Shown here one piece after another: positions 44,415 through 54,650 of a DNA stretch of 64,000 nt. The DNA is taken from positions 1 through 64,000 of the forward strand of contig JAOARW010000055.1 of the NCBI GenBank assembly GCA_025210475.1, in the 5' to 3' direction. The notes below the pieces were generated by a model. The model had not been told where the DNA came from and searched no databases. It saw nothing but the letters and a program-made list of their open reading frames with translations. A program made the position numbers and the translations under genes. Numbering within the stretch: the stretch's first letter is position 1; each line of letters starts with the position of its first letter. Source of the stretch: Carboxylicivirga sp. GTDB lineage: Bacteria; Bacteroidota; Bacteroidia; Bacteroidales; Marinilabiliaceae.

Positions 44415-45332
44415 ATGAAAAGACGAGACTTTTTAAGAACAGGTATTGGCGCCAGCTTATTAAGTGGTGCATTGCCACTTTTTGGCGGATTAGAAAGTGT
44501 TAATGGCATGCCGGCAACATCTGAATATGATTTGGCAGCCGTTCGCGGCGGTAATGGAGGCGATATGTTTGACCGGGCCATTGAGGCGATAGGAGGAATT
44601 GGCAAATATGTGAAATCCGGACAGAAAGTAGTTGTAAAACCTAATATTGGCTGGGATGCTCCGCCGGAGCGCGCTGCCAACACCAATCCTGATGTGGTTG
44701 CACGAATTGTTCAGCGCTGTAAAGAAGCAGGTGCTTCGGAAGTTTATGTTTTTGATAATACCTGCAACAAGTGGGATCGCTGCTACCGAAACAGCGGCAT
44801 AGAAGATGCGGTTAAAAATGCTGGTGGTAAAATGATCCCGGGTAATACCGAATCGTTTTATAAAGAAGTGGATATTCCCAATGGCGTTAGCCTGAAAAAA
44901 GCAAAGGTTCATAAAATGATACTCGAATCGGATGTATTTATCAACGTACCGGTAATGAAACACCACAGTAGCACGCGCATTTCACTGGCCATGAAAAACC
45001 TGATGGGCGTTGTTTGGGATCGCAAATTTTATCATTCCAATGATTTGCACCAATGCATTGCTGATTTCTGTACATTTAAAAAGCCCGATTTAAACATTAT
45101 TGATGGTTATAACATGATGACTAAAAACGGGCCAAGAGGCGTTTCTGTAGCCGATGTTACTAACCTGAAAGCCTTAATCGCGTCATCGGACATTGTTGCT
45201 GCTGATGCCGCAGCCACAAAAATGTTTGGTTTGCAACCTTCAGACATTGGCCATATTAAAATCGCTCACAACATGAAACTGGGCAATATGAATCTGGAAG
45301 AACTTAGCATTAGCAAACAGAAAATGGCTTAA
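44415..45332 (+). CDS. DUF362 protein with Tat signal
   Basis: A 305-residue exported protein. The Tat signal is MKRRDFLRTGIGASLLSGAL. The DUF362 body contains VVVKPNIGWD (about 73-82), NTNPDVVARIVQRCKEAGA and NVPVMKHHSSTRISLAMKNLMG. DUF362 proteins often sit with ferredoxins, and several carry Fe-S domains; this one has none of its own and is followed after 24 nt by a polyferredoxin. The pair probably forms one redox unit of unknown substrate. Confidence 0.86.
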   Translation: MKRRDFLRTGIGASLLSGALPLFGGLESVNGMPATSEYDLAAVRGGNGGDMFDRAIEAIGGIGKYVKSGQKVVVKPNIGWDAPPERAANTNPDVVARIVQRCKEAGASEVYVFDNTCNKWDRCYRNSGIEDAVKNAGGKMIPGNTESFYKEVDIPNGVSLKKAKVHKMILESDVFINVPVMKHHSSTRISLAMKNLMGVVWDRKFYHSNDLHQCIADFCTFKKPDLNIIDGYNMMTKNGPRGVSVADVTNLKALIASSDIVAADAAATKMFGLQPSDIGHIKIAHNMKLGNMNLEELSISKQKMA

Positions 45333-45356
45333 TACTTAACAGGTAAAGCAAAACCA

Positions 45357-46904
45357 ATGAATTATTCAATATTAAAAAGAGCAAGAGTGATTGTTTCACT
45401 CTTGTTTTTTATTCTGACTACCTCTCTGTTTCTGGATATCTACGAAAAGTATAGTAATGAAACAGTACAGCAGGTGCTGTATTTGCAGTTCATTCCATCG
45501 ATGCTTAAGTTTATCAGCACACTGACGCTTGGAACAATTGGCTTTTTAATCATTATTGCTCTTACGGTTTTTATGGGCCGAATTTATTGCAGTAGCATTT
45601 GTCCTTTAGGAATCATGCAGGATGTGTTTGCATGGATTGCCAAAAAAAGATCCAATAAAAAGTTCTTTTACAGGAAAAAGAAGGCCCTCCCCTGGCTTCG
45701 CTATTCCTTGCTGGGCTTTAGCATTTTGGCTTTGTTAGTTTCTTTCTCAAGCATTATAACACTTCTTGATCCTTACAGTAACTTCAGTCGTTTTATAACT
45801 TATCTTTTTCGACCGATTGTAATGCTGATTAACAACGGACTGGCACTGTTGCTTCATAAGGTGGAAATTTACAGCCTGACACCGGTAAAATTAATTTGGG
45901 CTCCGTTGCCAATTTTAGTATTGGTTTTGGCCACTTTTATTGCCATTGCCTATTTTTCATACAAGCGCGGACGCTTGTTCTGCAACACCATTTGTCCGGT
46001 GGGCACCTTTCTTGGGCTATTGTCAAAAGTTTCGTTCCTGAAAATTAAATTTGATCCAGATAATTGTACTAAATGTGGAAAATGCATTGGCGAATGCAAA
46101 AGCGAATGCATCGATATCAAAAGTTTTACCATTGATCACTCCCGTTGTGTTGATTGCTTTAATTGTGTGGCAGCATGCCAGGATGCGGCTCTAAAACTCA
46201 CTTCCCATAAATCTGTTCCAACCAATAATAATCCAGGAAGAAGGGCTGCGATAGCTACTGGTGTTGGCCTGTTATTTGGCCAGAAACTGTTGGCTGAGGT
46301 TAAATCAAAACAAGATCCTTCGAAACTACTTGTCAATAAAAAAAATCACCCGGTATCGCCTCCGGGATCCATCAGCATTAAACGCTTCAATGATATTTGC
46401 ACGGGCTGTGGGCTTTGCGTTGCCGCTTGTCCGACACAAGTTTTACAACCAGCCATCAACCAATATGGTTTTAAAGGGTTTATGCAGGCTCACATGGATT
46501 ACCTTTCGGGCTATTGCAATTTCGATTGCTCTGACTGTGGCGATGTTTGCCCAACCGGTGCCATCTTACCTGTATCAATCGAAGAGAAACAGCTTACCCA
46601 ATTGGGTAAAGCCGTTTTTGTTAAGGAAAACTGTGTTGTTTATACCGATGGAACCGATTGTGGTGCCTGTTCTGAACATTGTCCTACCAAGGCCGTCAAT
46701 ATGGTTCCTTACGAGGGGAATCTGTTAATTCCTGAAGTTGATCAAAACATATGCATTGGCTGTGGGGCCTGCGAATATCCTTGTCCTCTGGATGCACCAC
46801 ACAAGGCCATTTATGTTAATGGTAATGCCATTCATCAGGCCGCGGAAAAGCCCGAGGAAGAAGAACAAACCACAGCGCCTGTCGAAGACGATTTTCCATT
46901 TTAA
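45357..46904 (+). CDS. Membrane polyferredoxin (NapH/RdxA-like) with multiple 4Fe-4S sites
   Basis: A 515-residue protein. About five N-terminal helices enclose two NapH/NosR-type CxxxCP motifs (CSSICP and CNTICP). They are followed by ferredoxin clusters: CTKCGKCIGEC, CVDCFNCVAAC, CTGCGLCVAAC, an unusual CNFDCSDCGDVC, CGACSEHC and CIGCGACEYPC. It could move electrons from a membrane quinol pool to or from the Tat-exported DUF362 partner upstream. The number of clusters is an estimate from Cys motifs. Confidence 0.88.
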   Translation: MNYSILKRARVIVSLLFFILTTSLFLDIYEKYSNETVQQVLYLQFIPSMLKFISTLTLGTIGFLIIIALTVFMGRIYCSSICPLGIMQDVFAWIAKKRSNKKFFYRKKKALPWLRYSLLGFSILALLVSFSSIITLLDPYSNFSRFITYLFRPIVMLINNGLALLLHKVEIYSLTPVKLIWAPLPILVLVLATFIAIAYFSYKRGRLFCNTICPVGTFLGLLSKVSFLKIKFDPDNCTKCGKCIGECKSECIDIKSFTIDHSRCVDCFNCVAACQDAALKLTSHKSVPTNNNPGRRAAIATGVGLLFGQKLLAEVKSKQDPSKLLVNKKNHPVSPPGSISIKRFNDICTGCGLCVAACPTQVLQPAINQYGFKGFMQAHMDYLSGYCNFDCSDCGDVCPTGAILPVSIEEKQLTQLGKAVFVKENCVVYTDGTDCGACSEHCPTKAVNMVPYEGNLLIPEVDQNICIGCGACEYPCPLDAPHKAIYVNGNAIHQAAEKPEEEEQTTAPVEDDFPF

Positions 46905-47126
46905 AGGATGAATTTAAAGAAAAGAACTCTTTAAAATACTAAACCTATAAAAATGAGAAAGTGTCCAAAAACTTAGCTCGTTCATTAAACGCAGTCGATA
47001 TCCAATTTGATTAACACTGCCAATCAACTACCAATCACTTCGACTTTGCTCATGGAGCAACTCAGTAAACAGATGTTTACATTATTTTATGTACACCCTC
47101 ATTTTTATTTCATACCAACAACAATG

Positions 47127-50100
47127 TTATGGTCTGATCATTTGCAGTCTTCGGTTCAACCTTCGCAGCTTGAATGTTTCGAAGTAGCGTATGATGCGTC
47201 TTAAAATATCAAAGTATAAAGTGACATAAAAGAACGCGACGCCCAACCAAACGATCAACAGGTTGAAAAACGGCGTTGAAATATTAAGCCCCATAAACCT
47301 TTTTTCAGCTGCATATAAATGCGATCGACCTAAATTGGAAATAGCAGGCTTATAAATCGGATGCTTCTTCTGAATAATGCCGCGCGCCGTATAAGCCATT
47401 TGCTGTAGTTCTCTTTTATTAAGCACCACCTCTTCCAAAGCCACATTTTGATAGGTATTTTTAAATTCTAAAAAGGCATCTTTCGATCCATACTGATCAA
47501 TCAATTTAGAAAACAAAACATCTTTCTTCTGCTTCCCCTCACCGTATTGAAGTTTGTATTTTTCCTTTTCCTGGCTTAAGAAATTGGATACTTTATCGAA
47601 AGAATCACTTCCATATTCGGCTCTTCCTCCAAGGTAGAAACTAATTAATGGGAAATGCGCAACTCTTCTTCCTGCCAATTTATACAGCTCTGATGCCAAT
47701 AACTGAGAGGCCGCATCCAGTTCTTCTTTCTGATTGCGCTTCAGATGATATTGACATGTTTCGTTAAGATCCTCCAGTTTTGGTATCAATAGATCCTTGT
47801 TGAAAGAAGAAATACTAACCTGCCGATCAAGCTCGAAAAACTGCTTTTCGTAGGCATTGTTCTTATACTGATTAACCGCCAAAGCTTCGTAAGACCAACG
47901 TGAAGTCATCAGATCGCCAATTCTAGGAACATATTGCTCCGATGAAATGGTATTGTGTAATTTATCAAAATTAACGATCACTCCACTAAACAATAGTTGC
48001 GGCACCAGGATCAAAGGTATAAGCACATAGATGGCCACCACCGAGTTGAGCCCACTACTAATGTTTAGACCAACCATATTGGCATAACAGGCTGTACTAA
48101 ACAGAATTAACCAGTAGCTAAAAGTCAGTCCCTTTATCTCCAAAATAAAATTCCCGATTAGAACAAAACTTAAGGTTTGTACAGCAGATATTGCAAACAG
48201 TACCACAATCTTACTATTGAGGTAACTGAAGCGACTCAAGTTCAGGAAAGATTCTCGCTGAAGAAGCCGTCGATCCTTAAATATCTCTTCGGCACTAACT
48301 ATTAAACCCAAAAATAAAGCCACTACCACGCACATAAATAAATAGGCCGGTATATTCACATTGTTGGCAAATACATACACCGACTCATCGGTGCCATCGC
48401 CACTTATGTACTTGGTAAAATATCCTAAAATCAAGGCCAAAATAGGGGCTTGCAACATATTGATCATCAAATACTGACGATCTTTCACTTTCGACAATGT
48501 ATCGCGTAAGAGGTAAATAATAAATTGCTGAATGCGCCCCGGTATATTATATAGGTTGGCCGGTAACTTTTCTTGTTTGGAATTATGTTGCGGCTCTTTC
48601 CATTCAAACTTATCTTCAAATTCTTCAACGTAATAGCTATACCAATCCTCGGGCGACACCTTTCGCTGACGAATAAATTTGCCGTAAGGATTTACCATAC
48701 GCGCTTCAATTATCCGAAGCGGCTGTTCCGTGTGAACATTACCACAGGCATAACACTCTTTTTCTTCAGGGTTAACGTATGAAGCTTTTTGCTTGAAATA
48801 GGTAATGGCATCCATGGGATTACCATTATATATAATACGCCCTCCTTTATCAATAATCAATAACTTGTCGATTAGTTTATACAAATCACTGCTGGGCTGA
48901 TGGATATTAATAAATACCAACTTCCCTTTTAAGGTCTGACGCTTTAGCAGCAACATTACTTTCTCCGAATCCATGGATGAAAGTCCCGATGTTGGTTCAT
49001 CAACAAACAGAACAGATGGCTCACGAATCAGCTCAAGTGCAATATTAAGGCGTTTACGCTGTCCCCCACTTAAGATCTTATTTAAAGGTGAACCTACAAC
49101 CAAATCACGCGCTTCAACCAGATCGAAATCGTGGATGGCTTTCTCTACCAGCTCCTCTATTTCTTCTTTATCGAAATGACTAAAACACAAACGCGCATTA
49201 AAATAGAGGTTCTCAAATACCGTTAGCTCCTCTTTTAAAAGGTCATCCTGTGGAACATAGCCAATTACACCGGCTAATTCCTCAGCATCTGCATGTAAAT
49301 CATAGCCATTGATATGAATACGACCCGAGTTATATTTCAGGTTACCATTTAATACATTCAGCAGGGTTGATTTTCCGGTACCACTACCTCCCATAACTGC
49401 CACCAACTGACCTGATCGCCCTGAAAAGCTAAAAGGATGAATGCCGGTTTGGTTGTTATTGAACTTATAAGAAACATCCAAAGCCCGATATAAAATACGC
49501 GCTCTGCCGGGTCGTGCAATAAAGTTTTCAGCCACACGGCCGTAATACACCGGCGCCATTCGTGATGTTTTAATCACTGCCCCCGGGCGAAAGGCTACAC
49601 CTTTGTTTTGTTCAATAATGTGCCCATTGAGGTATAAATTTCGATTACCCGAGTATCGGAAAAACAAGAAATTTGTTTCCTGCACATGCAAAACCCAAAC
49701 AAAAACCTGCTGCTTTGGATTATAAATGTGCTTAATGTTTTCATCAGGCTTTTCCTTCTGTCCACTAATCAGCAACAAACGCTCCTTATCCTCCACTTCC
49801 AGCGGGTAAGAAAGAATGAAAGTCCGTAAGTTCTGGTAATCCTGTTCATCCAATTTCAGGTAATTGGCAAGGGCATCGGTAAACACCCCTTCTTCGTCGG
49901 ATACATGACCATCGCGCATGATGTAATTCAGCATGTTGGTAATCAACATGTATTTCTCTGATTGCTCTAGCTCCTGATTAAGTTGTTCACTAATTTTGGC
50001 CAGTCGATCCATATTCGAAGAGGCCTGCTGGTCCCTAACTTCCTGATCCTGACTGTATGAGCCTTTATGGTATTCGTTAATATAGAATTCATATCGGTCC

Positions 50101-50246
50101 AATGCTTTATCTGCAAATTCCTTATTGAGGTTGCGCAACAAGAAGTTCCTCACTTCCACCACGCCATCCCCGGTTTTTTGCTCTTCCCTTAAGTCGGTGA
50201 GAAGGGCAAAAATCTGCATTAAGGCTTCCAAAAAAAGTTCACTCAT
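47127..50246 (-). CDS. ABCG-like ABC transporter with N-terminal helical domain
   Basis: A 1039-residue half transporter. Residues 1-160 are helical, with a TerB-like segment LNYIMRDGHVSDEEG (106-120). A beta-rich FHA-like linker (about 175-250) follows. The ATPase has Walker A GGSGTGKST (286-294), signature LSGGQ (392-396) and Walker B VLFVDEPTS (412-420). ABC-2 type membrane helices begin near 610 and are interrupted by a large loop (about 800-960). The domain order ATPase then membrane is that of the ABCG/White group. Substrate unknown; no partner gene is adjacent. Confidence 0.85.
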   Translation of the reverse strand: MSELFLEALMQIFALLTDLREEQKTGDGVVEVRNFLLRNLNKEFADKALDRYEFYINEYHKGSYSQDQEVRDQQASSNMDRLAKISEQLNQELEQSEKYMLITNMLNYIMRDGHVSDEEGVFTDALANYLKLDEQDYQNLRTFILSYPLEVEDKERLLLISGQKEKPDENIKHIYNPKQQVFVWVLHVQETNFLFFRYSGNRNLYLNGHIIEQNKGVAFRPGAVIKTSRMAPVYYGRVAENFIARPGRARILYRALDVSYKFNNNQTGIHPFSFSGRSGQLVAVMGGSGTGKSTLLNVLNGNLKYNSGRIHINGYDLHADAEELAGVIGYVPQDDLLKEELTVFENLYFNARLCFSHFDKEEIEELVEKAIHDFDLVEARDLVVGSPLNKILSGGQRKRLNIALELIREPSVLFVDEPTSGLSSMDSEKVMLLLKRQTLKGKLVFINIHQPSSDLYKLIDKLLIIDKGGRIIYNGNPMDAITYFKQKASYVNPEEKECYACGNVHTEQPLRIIEARMVNPYGKFIRQRKVSPEDWYSYYVEEFEDKFEWKEPQHNSKQEKLPANLYNIPGRIQQFIIYLLRDTLSKVKDRQYLMINMLQAPILALILGYFTKYISGDGTDESVYVFANNVNIPAYLFMCVVVALFLGLIVSAEEIFKDRRLLQRESFLNLSRFSYLNSKIVVLFAISAVQTLSFVLIGNFILEIKGLTFSYWLILFSTACYANMVGLNISSGLNSVVAIYVLIPLILVPQLLFSGVIVNFDKLHNTISSEQYVPRIGDLMTSRWSYEALAVNQYKNNAYEKQFFELDRQVSISSFNKDLLIPKLEDLNETCQYHLKRNQKEELDAASQLLASELYKLAGRRVAHFPLISFYLGGRAEYGSDSFDKVSNFLSQEKEKYKLQYGEGKQKKDVLFSKLIDQYGSKDAFLEFKNTYQNVALEEVVLNKRELQQMAYTARGIIQKKHPIYKPAISNLGRSHLYAAEKRFMGLNISTPFFNLLIVWLGVAFFYVTLYFDILRRIIRYFETFKLRRLNRRLQMIRP

Positions 50247-50300
50247 TTTATCTTATTATGGGTTGGATTGAAAGATAGTAAATTTATCGGCTCATAAAAA

Positions 50301-50325
50301 AAGGGAAACCGGTATGGCTTCCCTT
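50301..50325 (-). terminator. Terminator after the 270-residue lipoprotein gene
   Basis: A 10-bp stem with one mismatch that is G-U in the minus-strand RNA (50301-50310 with 50316-50325), 5-nt loop, then a T run from the A tract at 50296-50302. Confidence 0.78.
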
Positions 50326-50348
50326 CATCTTAATATTTTTCTCAGTAA

Positions 50349-51161
50349 TTACGAAACATACTTATCACGTAAAACTGCTACATTCTTCTCAATAGCCTCT
50401 AATTGCTCAATTGTAATACTTCCAGCATCAACGCTATTGTAAATTTCATGCAATATTTTCAAATCGTCGATTATTGCTTTTACATCAGCATTGCCGGCAT
50501 GTACTTCCAACATTGACATCAGCTTATTCAAAGGCTCTTTTTGCTTCATAATGATGGCAACCATTTCTTTGTTACTAAAAGTTTCCTCCGAAATGTGACA
50601 AGCAATGTATAAAGCTTCAACCCAGCTACCCGACACAACCATTAACGAAACAGGAGCTCGTTCGTTTTTATTTAAATACTCGTAAGTATTGTAGAATGAA
50701 TTAGAAATAATGCTTACCAATTCATCTTTATTGTCCAGATTATTCTCAATTGCTTCCAGTAACTTTCCATCTAAAGCGGATGAAATATCCAACTTATCGA
50801 TTAATGTTTTTGAAGCATTCATAAAATCCAAAGTTTCCTGCTGCTGACGGTAAGTACTCGCATAACTTAAGTCGGCACTATAAATACCAAGGTTTAAAGC
50901 CTGTGCCTTTTCAGTCAGATATTTATCAACATTGCTTACCGGATTAGATAATGAAAGAATATAAGCAGCTTCTATGCGGTTAAGCATTTCTGCCACTTCA
51001 AATGAAGTTGGTAAAGGGTATACAAATTCTCTTACTTCTTTTTCAACGTTTTCTTTCTTAATTTCCGGTGCTTTGGTTTGTTTAGCTTTTTTACTGTTAC
51101 AGGCGCTTAACATCAGGGTAACAGCAACAATCAAAGATGCTATTCGAATAGTGCTTTTCAT
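50349..51161 (-). CDS. Uncharacterised helical lipoprotein
   Basis: A 270-residue lipoprotein. The lipobox LSAC puts the acylated Cys at 21, followed by a Lys-rich linker. The rest is predicted nearly all helical, with regular hydrophobic spacing, and shows no catalytic motif. I do not recognise the family. Single gene; a -7-like TATATTTG at 51419-51412 would give a leader of about 245 nt. Confidence 0.75.
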   Translation of the reverse strand: MKSTIRIASLIVAVTLMLSACNSKKAKQTKAPEIKKENVEKEVREFVYPLPTSFEVAEMLNRIEAAYILSLSNPVSNVDKYLTEKAQALNLGIYSADLSYASTYRQQQETLDFMNASKTLIDKLDISSALDGKLLEAIENNLDNKDELVSIISNSFYNTYEYLNKNERAPVSLMVVSGSWVEALYIACHISEETFSNKEMVAIIMKQKEPLNKLMSMLEVHAGNADVKAIIDDLKILHEIYNSVDAGSITIEQLEAIEKNVAVLRDKYVS

Positions 51162-51651
51162 GTGTCTATATTTTACTTTTAAATGGTCATTCGAAACTTG
51201 CCTTTTAGTTATTCAATGCATGACAACTGAATATCAGGCTCGTTCCATGTCATTAATATTTATAATTTTTACCACATGAATCCAGGCATCATGTGAAAAT
51301 TTTGGTTTTAAAAAATCCATTTGCCGAGAAGTATTTCTTCTAGTAGATTCTTTTTCAATCCATTGATCTAAAAACCAATCTGCCTTTTTTACCCCGACAA
51401 AATTCTTGAAACAAATATAACTGATTTTGAAAATAATTTATTGAGCTATCCCTATTATTTAATTGAATTATCAAATTTTAGTAACGCTTGGCTAACAAAT
51501 CATTGTTTATTTCAATTCCAGTATTAATTTTTGCAAAAGCTTTAAAAACGAAATGAACCTTCTAAGCCAATAAGATGTTTAGCTGTAGTTTTGAACGGAG
51601 TTTGAACTCTCAAAAGTAGTTATAGTATTGGAATACTAGCAATTAACAAGT
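51162..51651. other. Gene-free 490-bp divergent spacer
   Basis: AT-rich region between the lipoprotein gene (minus) and the EamA gene (plus). It holds a TATATTTG box on the minus strand (51419-51412) and TAGTTTTG on the plus strand (51586-51593). I see no stable hairpin, RNA gene or coding frame. Confidence 0.6.
51586..51593 (+). promoter_or_regulatory. Possible -7 box of the EamA gene
   Basis: TAGTTTTG fits TAnnTTTG, 58 nt before the ATG; no clear -33. Confidence 0.4.
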
Positions 51652-52551
51652 ATGAAAGGAATATTACTGGCGGCCACAACCGCCTTTTTGTGGGGTATTT
51701 TAGCCATTGCTTTGAAAGTAGCCTTAAACTATTTTGATTCGTACACCATTGTGTGGTCGCGTTTCTTCATTGCTACCTTGGTATTGATTGCTTACTATAC
51801 TTTTAAGCAACCTCAGATTTTAAGGATTTACCGAAAGCCTCCTCTAATGATGATCGCAGGAGCTGTATTGCTTGCCGGCAATTACATTGGCTATATGCAA
51901 GGTATTCATTATGCAGGACCAGCTGCTACCCAGGTAATTATTCAAACCGGGCCTGTGATGCTTGGCATTGTTGGTTTTGCTGTCTTCAAAGAGAAAATCA
52001 CCGCAACAAGAGCCATCGGTTTTGTCATTGCTACTATTGGGTTTGTAGTGTTTTATTACAACCAAATCAATGAACTGATAGCGCAAAAACAAGCCTTAAA
52101 CAGTGGCGTACTGTGGACCTTGGGGGCGGCCGTTAGTTGGGCTGGTTATGCATTCTTTAATAAGAAATTGGTGCACAAGTATCATCCCCAACAAATTAAT
52201 CTGATAATATTTGGTTTACCGATCATTCTGTTTTTGCCAACAGTTGATTTCTCGCTTTTTACCCAGAGCTATGATTGGTGGGTTTGGTTATTACTACTTG
52301 CCCTAGGCCTAAATACCGTTGCAGCTTATGGTACCTTATCAGCAGCTTTTAAGTATACCGAAGCAAATAAAATAAGCATCGTCATCATTATGAATCCGGT
52401 GATTACCTTTATTGTTTTAGAACTGCTGATGGCTCTGAAGCTTAATTGGTTTCCGATTAATAAAGTATCGCCCATGGCTTATGCAGGCGCAGCATTGGTG
52501 ATATTCGGCACCATCCTGGCAATAGGGCTGGTTAAACAGAAAAAAAACTAA
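51652..52551 (+). CDS. EamA family (DMT) exporter
   Basis: A 299-residue inner-membrane protein with ten helices in two EamA repeats (about 1-135 and 145-295). The end of repeat one has GPAATQVIIQTGPVMLGIVGF and repeat two has the matching NKISIVIIMNPVITFIVLE. Members export amino acids, nucleotides or other metabolites; the substrate is not readable. Its stop overlaps the convergent lipoprotein gene by 4 nt. Confidence 0.9.
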   Translation: MKGILLAATTAFLWGILAIALKVALNYFDSYTIVWSRFFIATLVLIAYYTFKQPQILRIYRKPPLMMIAGAVLLAGNYIGYMQGIHYAGPAATQVIIQTGPVMLGIVGFAVFKEKITATRAIGFVIATIGFVVFYYNQINELIAQKQALNSGVLWTLGAAVSWAGYAFFNKKLVHKYHPQQINLIIFGLPIILFLPTVDFSLFTQSYDWWVWLLLLALGLNTVAAYGTLSAAFKYTEANKISIVIIMNPVITFIVLELLMALKLNWFPINKVSPMAYAGAALVIFGTILAIGLVKQKKN

Positions 52552-52961
52552 CGCCCCCTTCGACGTATTAATACAATACCATATTCTTTATCGATAAACT
52601 GAAAATATTGGTAAAGCTTATAATTAAAATCGATGCCGTAGTCGATGGTTGGATCGTAAGGAATATCGGTTTCATAAAAACTGCCATAACGCGTAGGGTT
52701 CGAGTGACGAATGTTCCATTCGATGCAATAACGATAGTTCCAATTCTGATAATATTCGTTTGAATAGTAATTTTTAGGATATGGTTGTGTTGCTAAAAAG
52801 GTATCAAATCTGCCATCAAACACTAACAATTCATATTCTGTTGAATCCTTGGCCTCTACACTCAACTCTTGTGCCGGAGCATCAGAATTTGCTACTGGTT
52901 TGCCCGATTGACATGCATACGTGGCAAACACCAAAACTGCAATTAATAAGGTCCATTTCAT
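52548..52961 (-). CDS. Small lipoprotein, DUF6146-like
   Basis: A 137-residue lipoprotein with signal ending TYAC (Cys17). The mature part is rich in Tyr, Asn and Trp and contains NYYSNEYYQNWNYRYCIEWN and DPTIDYGIDFNYKLY, a pattern I associate with the Bacteroidota family DUF6146. The C-terminus is basic (IRRRGR). Function unknown. Convergent with the EamA gene. Confidence 0.68.
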   Translation of the reverse strand: MKWTLLIAVLVFATYACQSGKPVANSDAPAQELSVEAKDSTEYELLVFDGRFDTFLATQPYPKNYYSNEYYQNWNYRYCIEWNIRHSNPTRYGSFYETDIPYDPTIDYGIDFNYKLYQYFQFIDKEYGIVLIRRRGR

Positions 52962-53315
52962 AGGTCTATCGTTTTATATTCAACTGTCAGATGAATGATT
53001 AAAGCTTCCTGATTCTTAAAAAACAGCATTTAAGATAAGCAAAATTTGAGCCAAGCTCATCAATAATCATTATTGATTTAAGCATTGGTTAAAAATTCTT
53101 AAGTGGCTACAAACCTACCTCCTAAACAAAGGAATGAAATTATAGCTGACAATTGATTTCACTTTCATTTCCAATCGTTAAAAAGTGTTTTATTTCAGAT
53201 TTGTTTTAAATATGTAGTTTCTCCTTAATATTTATTAATAAACGCTTGCATCCATGCATATTTTTCTAAATTTGCAGCCTCTGAATAAAGAAAAATATCT
53301 ATAAATAATAAAGTC
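52962..53315. other. Gene-free 354-bp divergent spacer
   Basis: Between the small lipoprotein (minus) and the CoA-transferase (plus). It contains the CoA-transferase promoter at 53246-53274 and a minus-strand TAGGTTTG (53117-53110) that could serve the lipoprotein. No RNA gene or strong hairpin is seen. Confidence 0.6.
53246..53274 (+). promoter_or_regulatory. Promoter of the CoA-transferase gene
   Basis: TTG (53246-53248), 18-nt spacer, TAAATTTG (53267-53274). The leader is about 35 nt. Confidence 0.6.
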
Positions 53316-54623
53316 ATGAGTTATAAAGCGATATCGGCTGAAGAGGCAGTGAAGGTGATTAAGACCGGCGACCGCGTACACCTTAGTAGTGTGGCAGTAA
53401 CCCCACACAAATTAATTAAGGCAATGGTGGAAAGAGGTCGTAACAAAGAATTCTATGATGTTAAGGTTCAACACATCCACATCGAGGATAAAGTGGACTT
53501 TGCAGATCCTGAATTCGAAGGTGTATTTGTTTCTGAACAATTCTTCGTAGGCGGTAACCTTCGTAAGCAAACACAAGCTGGTTATGCTGATTACATTCCT
53601 GTTTTCCTAAGTGAAACGCAGAAGTTAATGCGCGAAGGTGTATTAAAAGTGAATGTAGCCATGATTATGTGTTCGACACCTGATAAGCATGGATATGTTT
53701 CTTTAGGAACATCGGTTGATGCTACCTTAGCCGCAATTGAGTGTGCTGATGTGGTAATTGCTGCTGTCAACCCGAATGTACCGCGTGCCTGGGGTGACGC
53801 AATTATTCCAATGAGCGAAATTGACTATTTCGTTGAAGATGACAGCCCGCTTTATACGCACGATATGGGTAACCTTACCGATATGGACATTGCCATTGGT
53901 AAAAACGTTGCTGAACTAATTGAGGATGGTGCTTGTCTTCAGATGGGCATTGGTGGTATTCCTAACGCTGTATTAGCTCAGCTTGGTAACCACAAAGATT
54001 TAGGTGTTCACACTGAAATGTTTGCAGATGGTATTCTTCCTTTGGTTAAAAAAGGAGTGGTGAATGGTAGACGCAAACAACTTGACCCAGGTAAGATGGT
54101 TGCTTCTTTCTTAATGGGATCTCAGGAACTTTATGATTTTATTGATGACAACCCAATGGTTGCCATGATGGACGTGCGTCACACAAACAGTGTACACATG
54201 ATTCGCCAGAACGATAAAGTAACAGCTATCAACTCTGCATTGGCAATCGATATCACCGGTCAGGTTTGTGCCGATTCAATTGGTACGAAGCACTACTCGG
54301 GTGTAGGTGGCCAGATTGACTTTATCCGTGGAGCTGGTTATTCAAAAGGTGGTTTACCAATTATTGCTATGCCATCGGTAACAGGTAAAGGCATTTCTAA
54401 AATTGCCCCAACCCTGTTAGAAGGATCAGGTGTTGTAACAACCCGTTCTAACATGCACTGGTTTGTAACTGAGCATGGTGCTGTTAATTTATATGGTAAA
54501 ACAATGCAGGAGCGTGCTAAATTAATCATTTCTGTTGCTCACCCAGATCACCAGGAAATGCTTGATAAAGCTGCTTTCGATCGCTTTGGTCCTCACTTCC
54601 ACTACGTGAATCCAAATATTTAA
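53316..54623 (+). CDS. Acetyl-CoA hydrolase/CoA-transferase family protein
   Basis: A 435-residue class I-type CoA-transferase. The catalytic glutamate is Glu234 in GVHTEMFADG; the CoA-site loop MGIGGIPNAVL (210-220) and the C-terminal block VVTTRSNMHWFVTEHGAVNLYG are complete. It is of the size of 4-hydroxybutyrate or butyryl-CoA:acetate transferases, so an acyl-CoA/acetate exchange is likely; the acyl group is not readable. Single gene with clear promoter and terminator. Confidence 0.92.
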   Translation: MSYKAISAEEAVKVIKTGDRVHLSSVAVTPHKLIKAMVERGRNKEFYDVKVQHIHIEDKVDFADPEFEGVFVSEQFFVGGNLRKQTQAGYADYIPVFLSETQKLMREGVLKVNVAMIMCSTPDKHGYVSLGTSVDATLAAIECADVVIAAVNPNVPRAWGDAIIPMSEIDYFVEDDSPLYTHDMGNLTDMDIAIGKNVAELIEDGACLQMGIGGIPNAVLAQLGNHKDLGVHTEMFADGILPLVKKGVVNGRRKQLDPGKMVASFLMGSQELYDFIDDNPMVAMMDVRHTNSVHMIRQNDKVTAINSALAIDITGQVCADSIGTKHYSGVGGQIDFIRGAGYSKGGLPIIAMPSVTGKGISKIAPTLLEGSGVVTTRSNMHWFVTEHGAVNLYGKTMQERAKLIISVAHPDHQEMLDKAAFDRFGPHFHYVNPNI

Positions 54624-54650
54624 TAGGAACCAAACTATTCGATATATCTC

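Noticed and set aside
51162-51651. Riboswitch or small RNA in the 490-bp spacer
   Set aside because: No conserved riboswitch core, stable stem with T run, or RNA-like GC content could be seen by eye.
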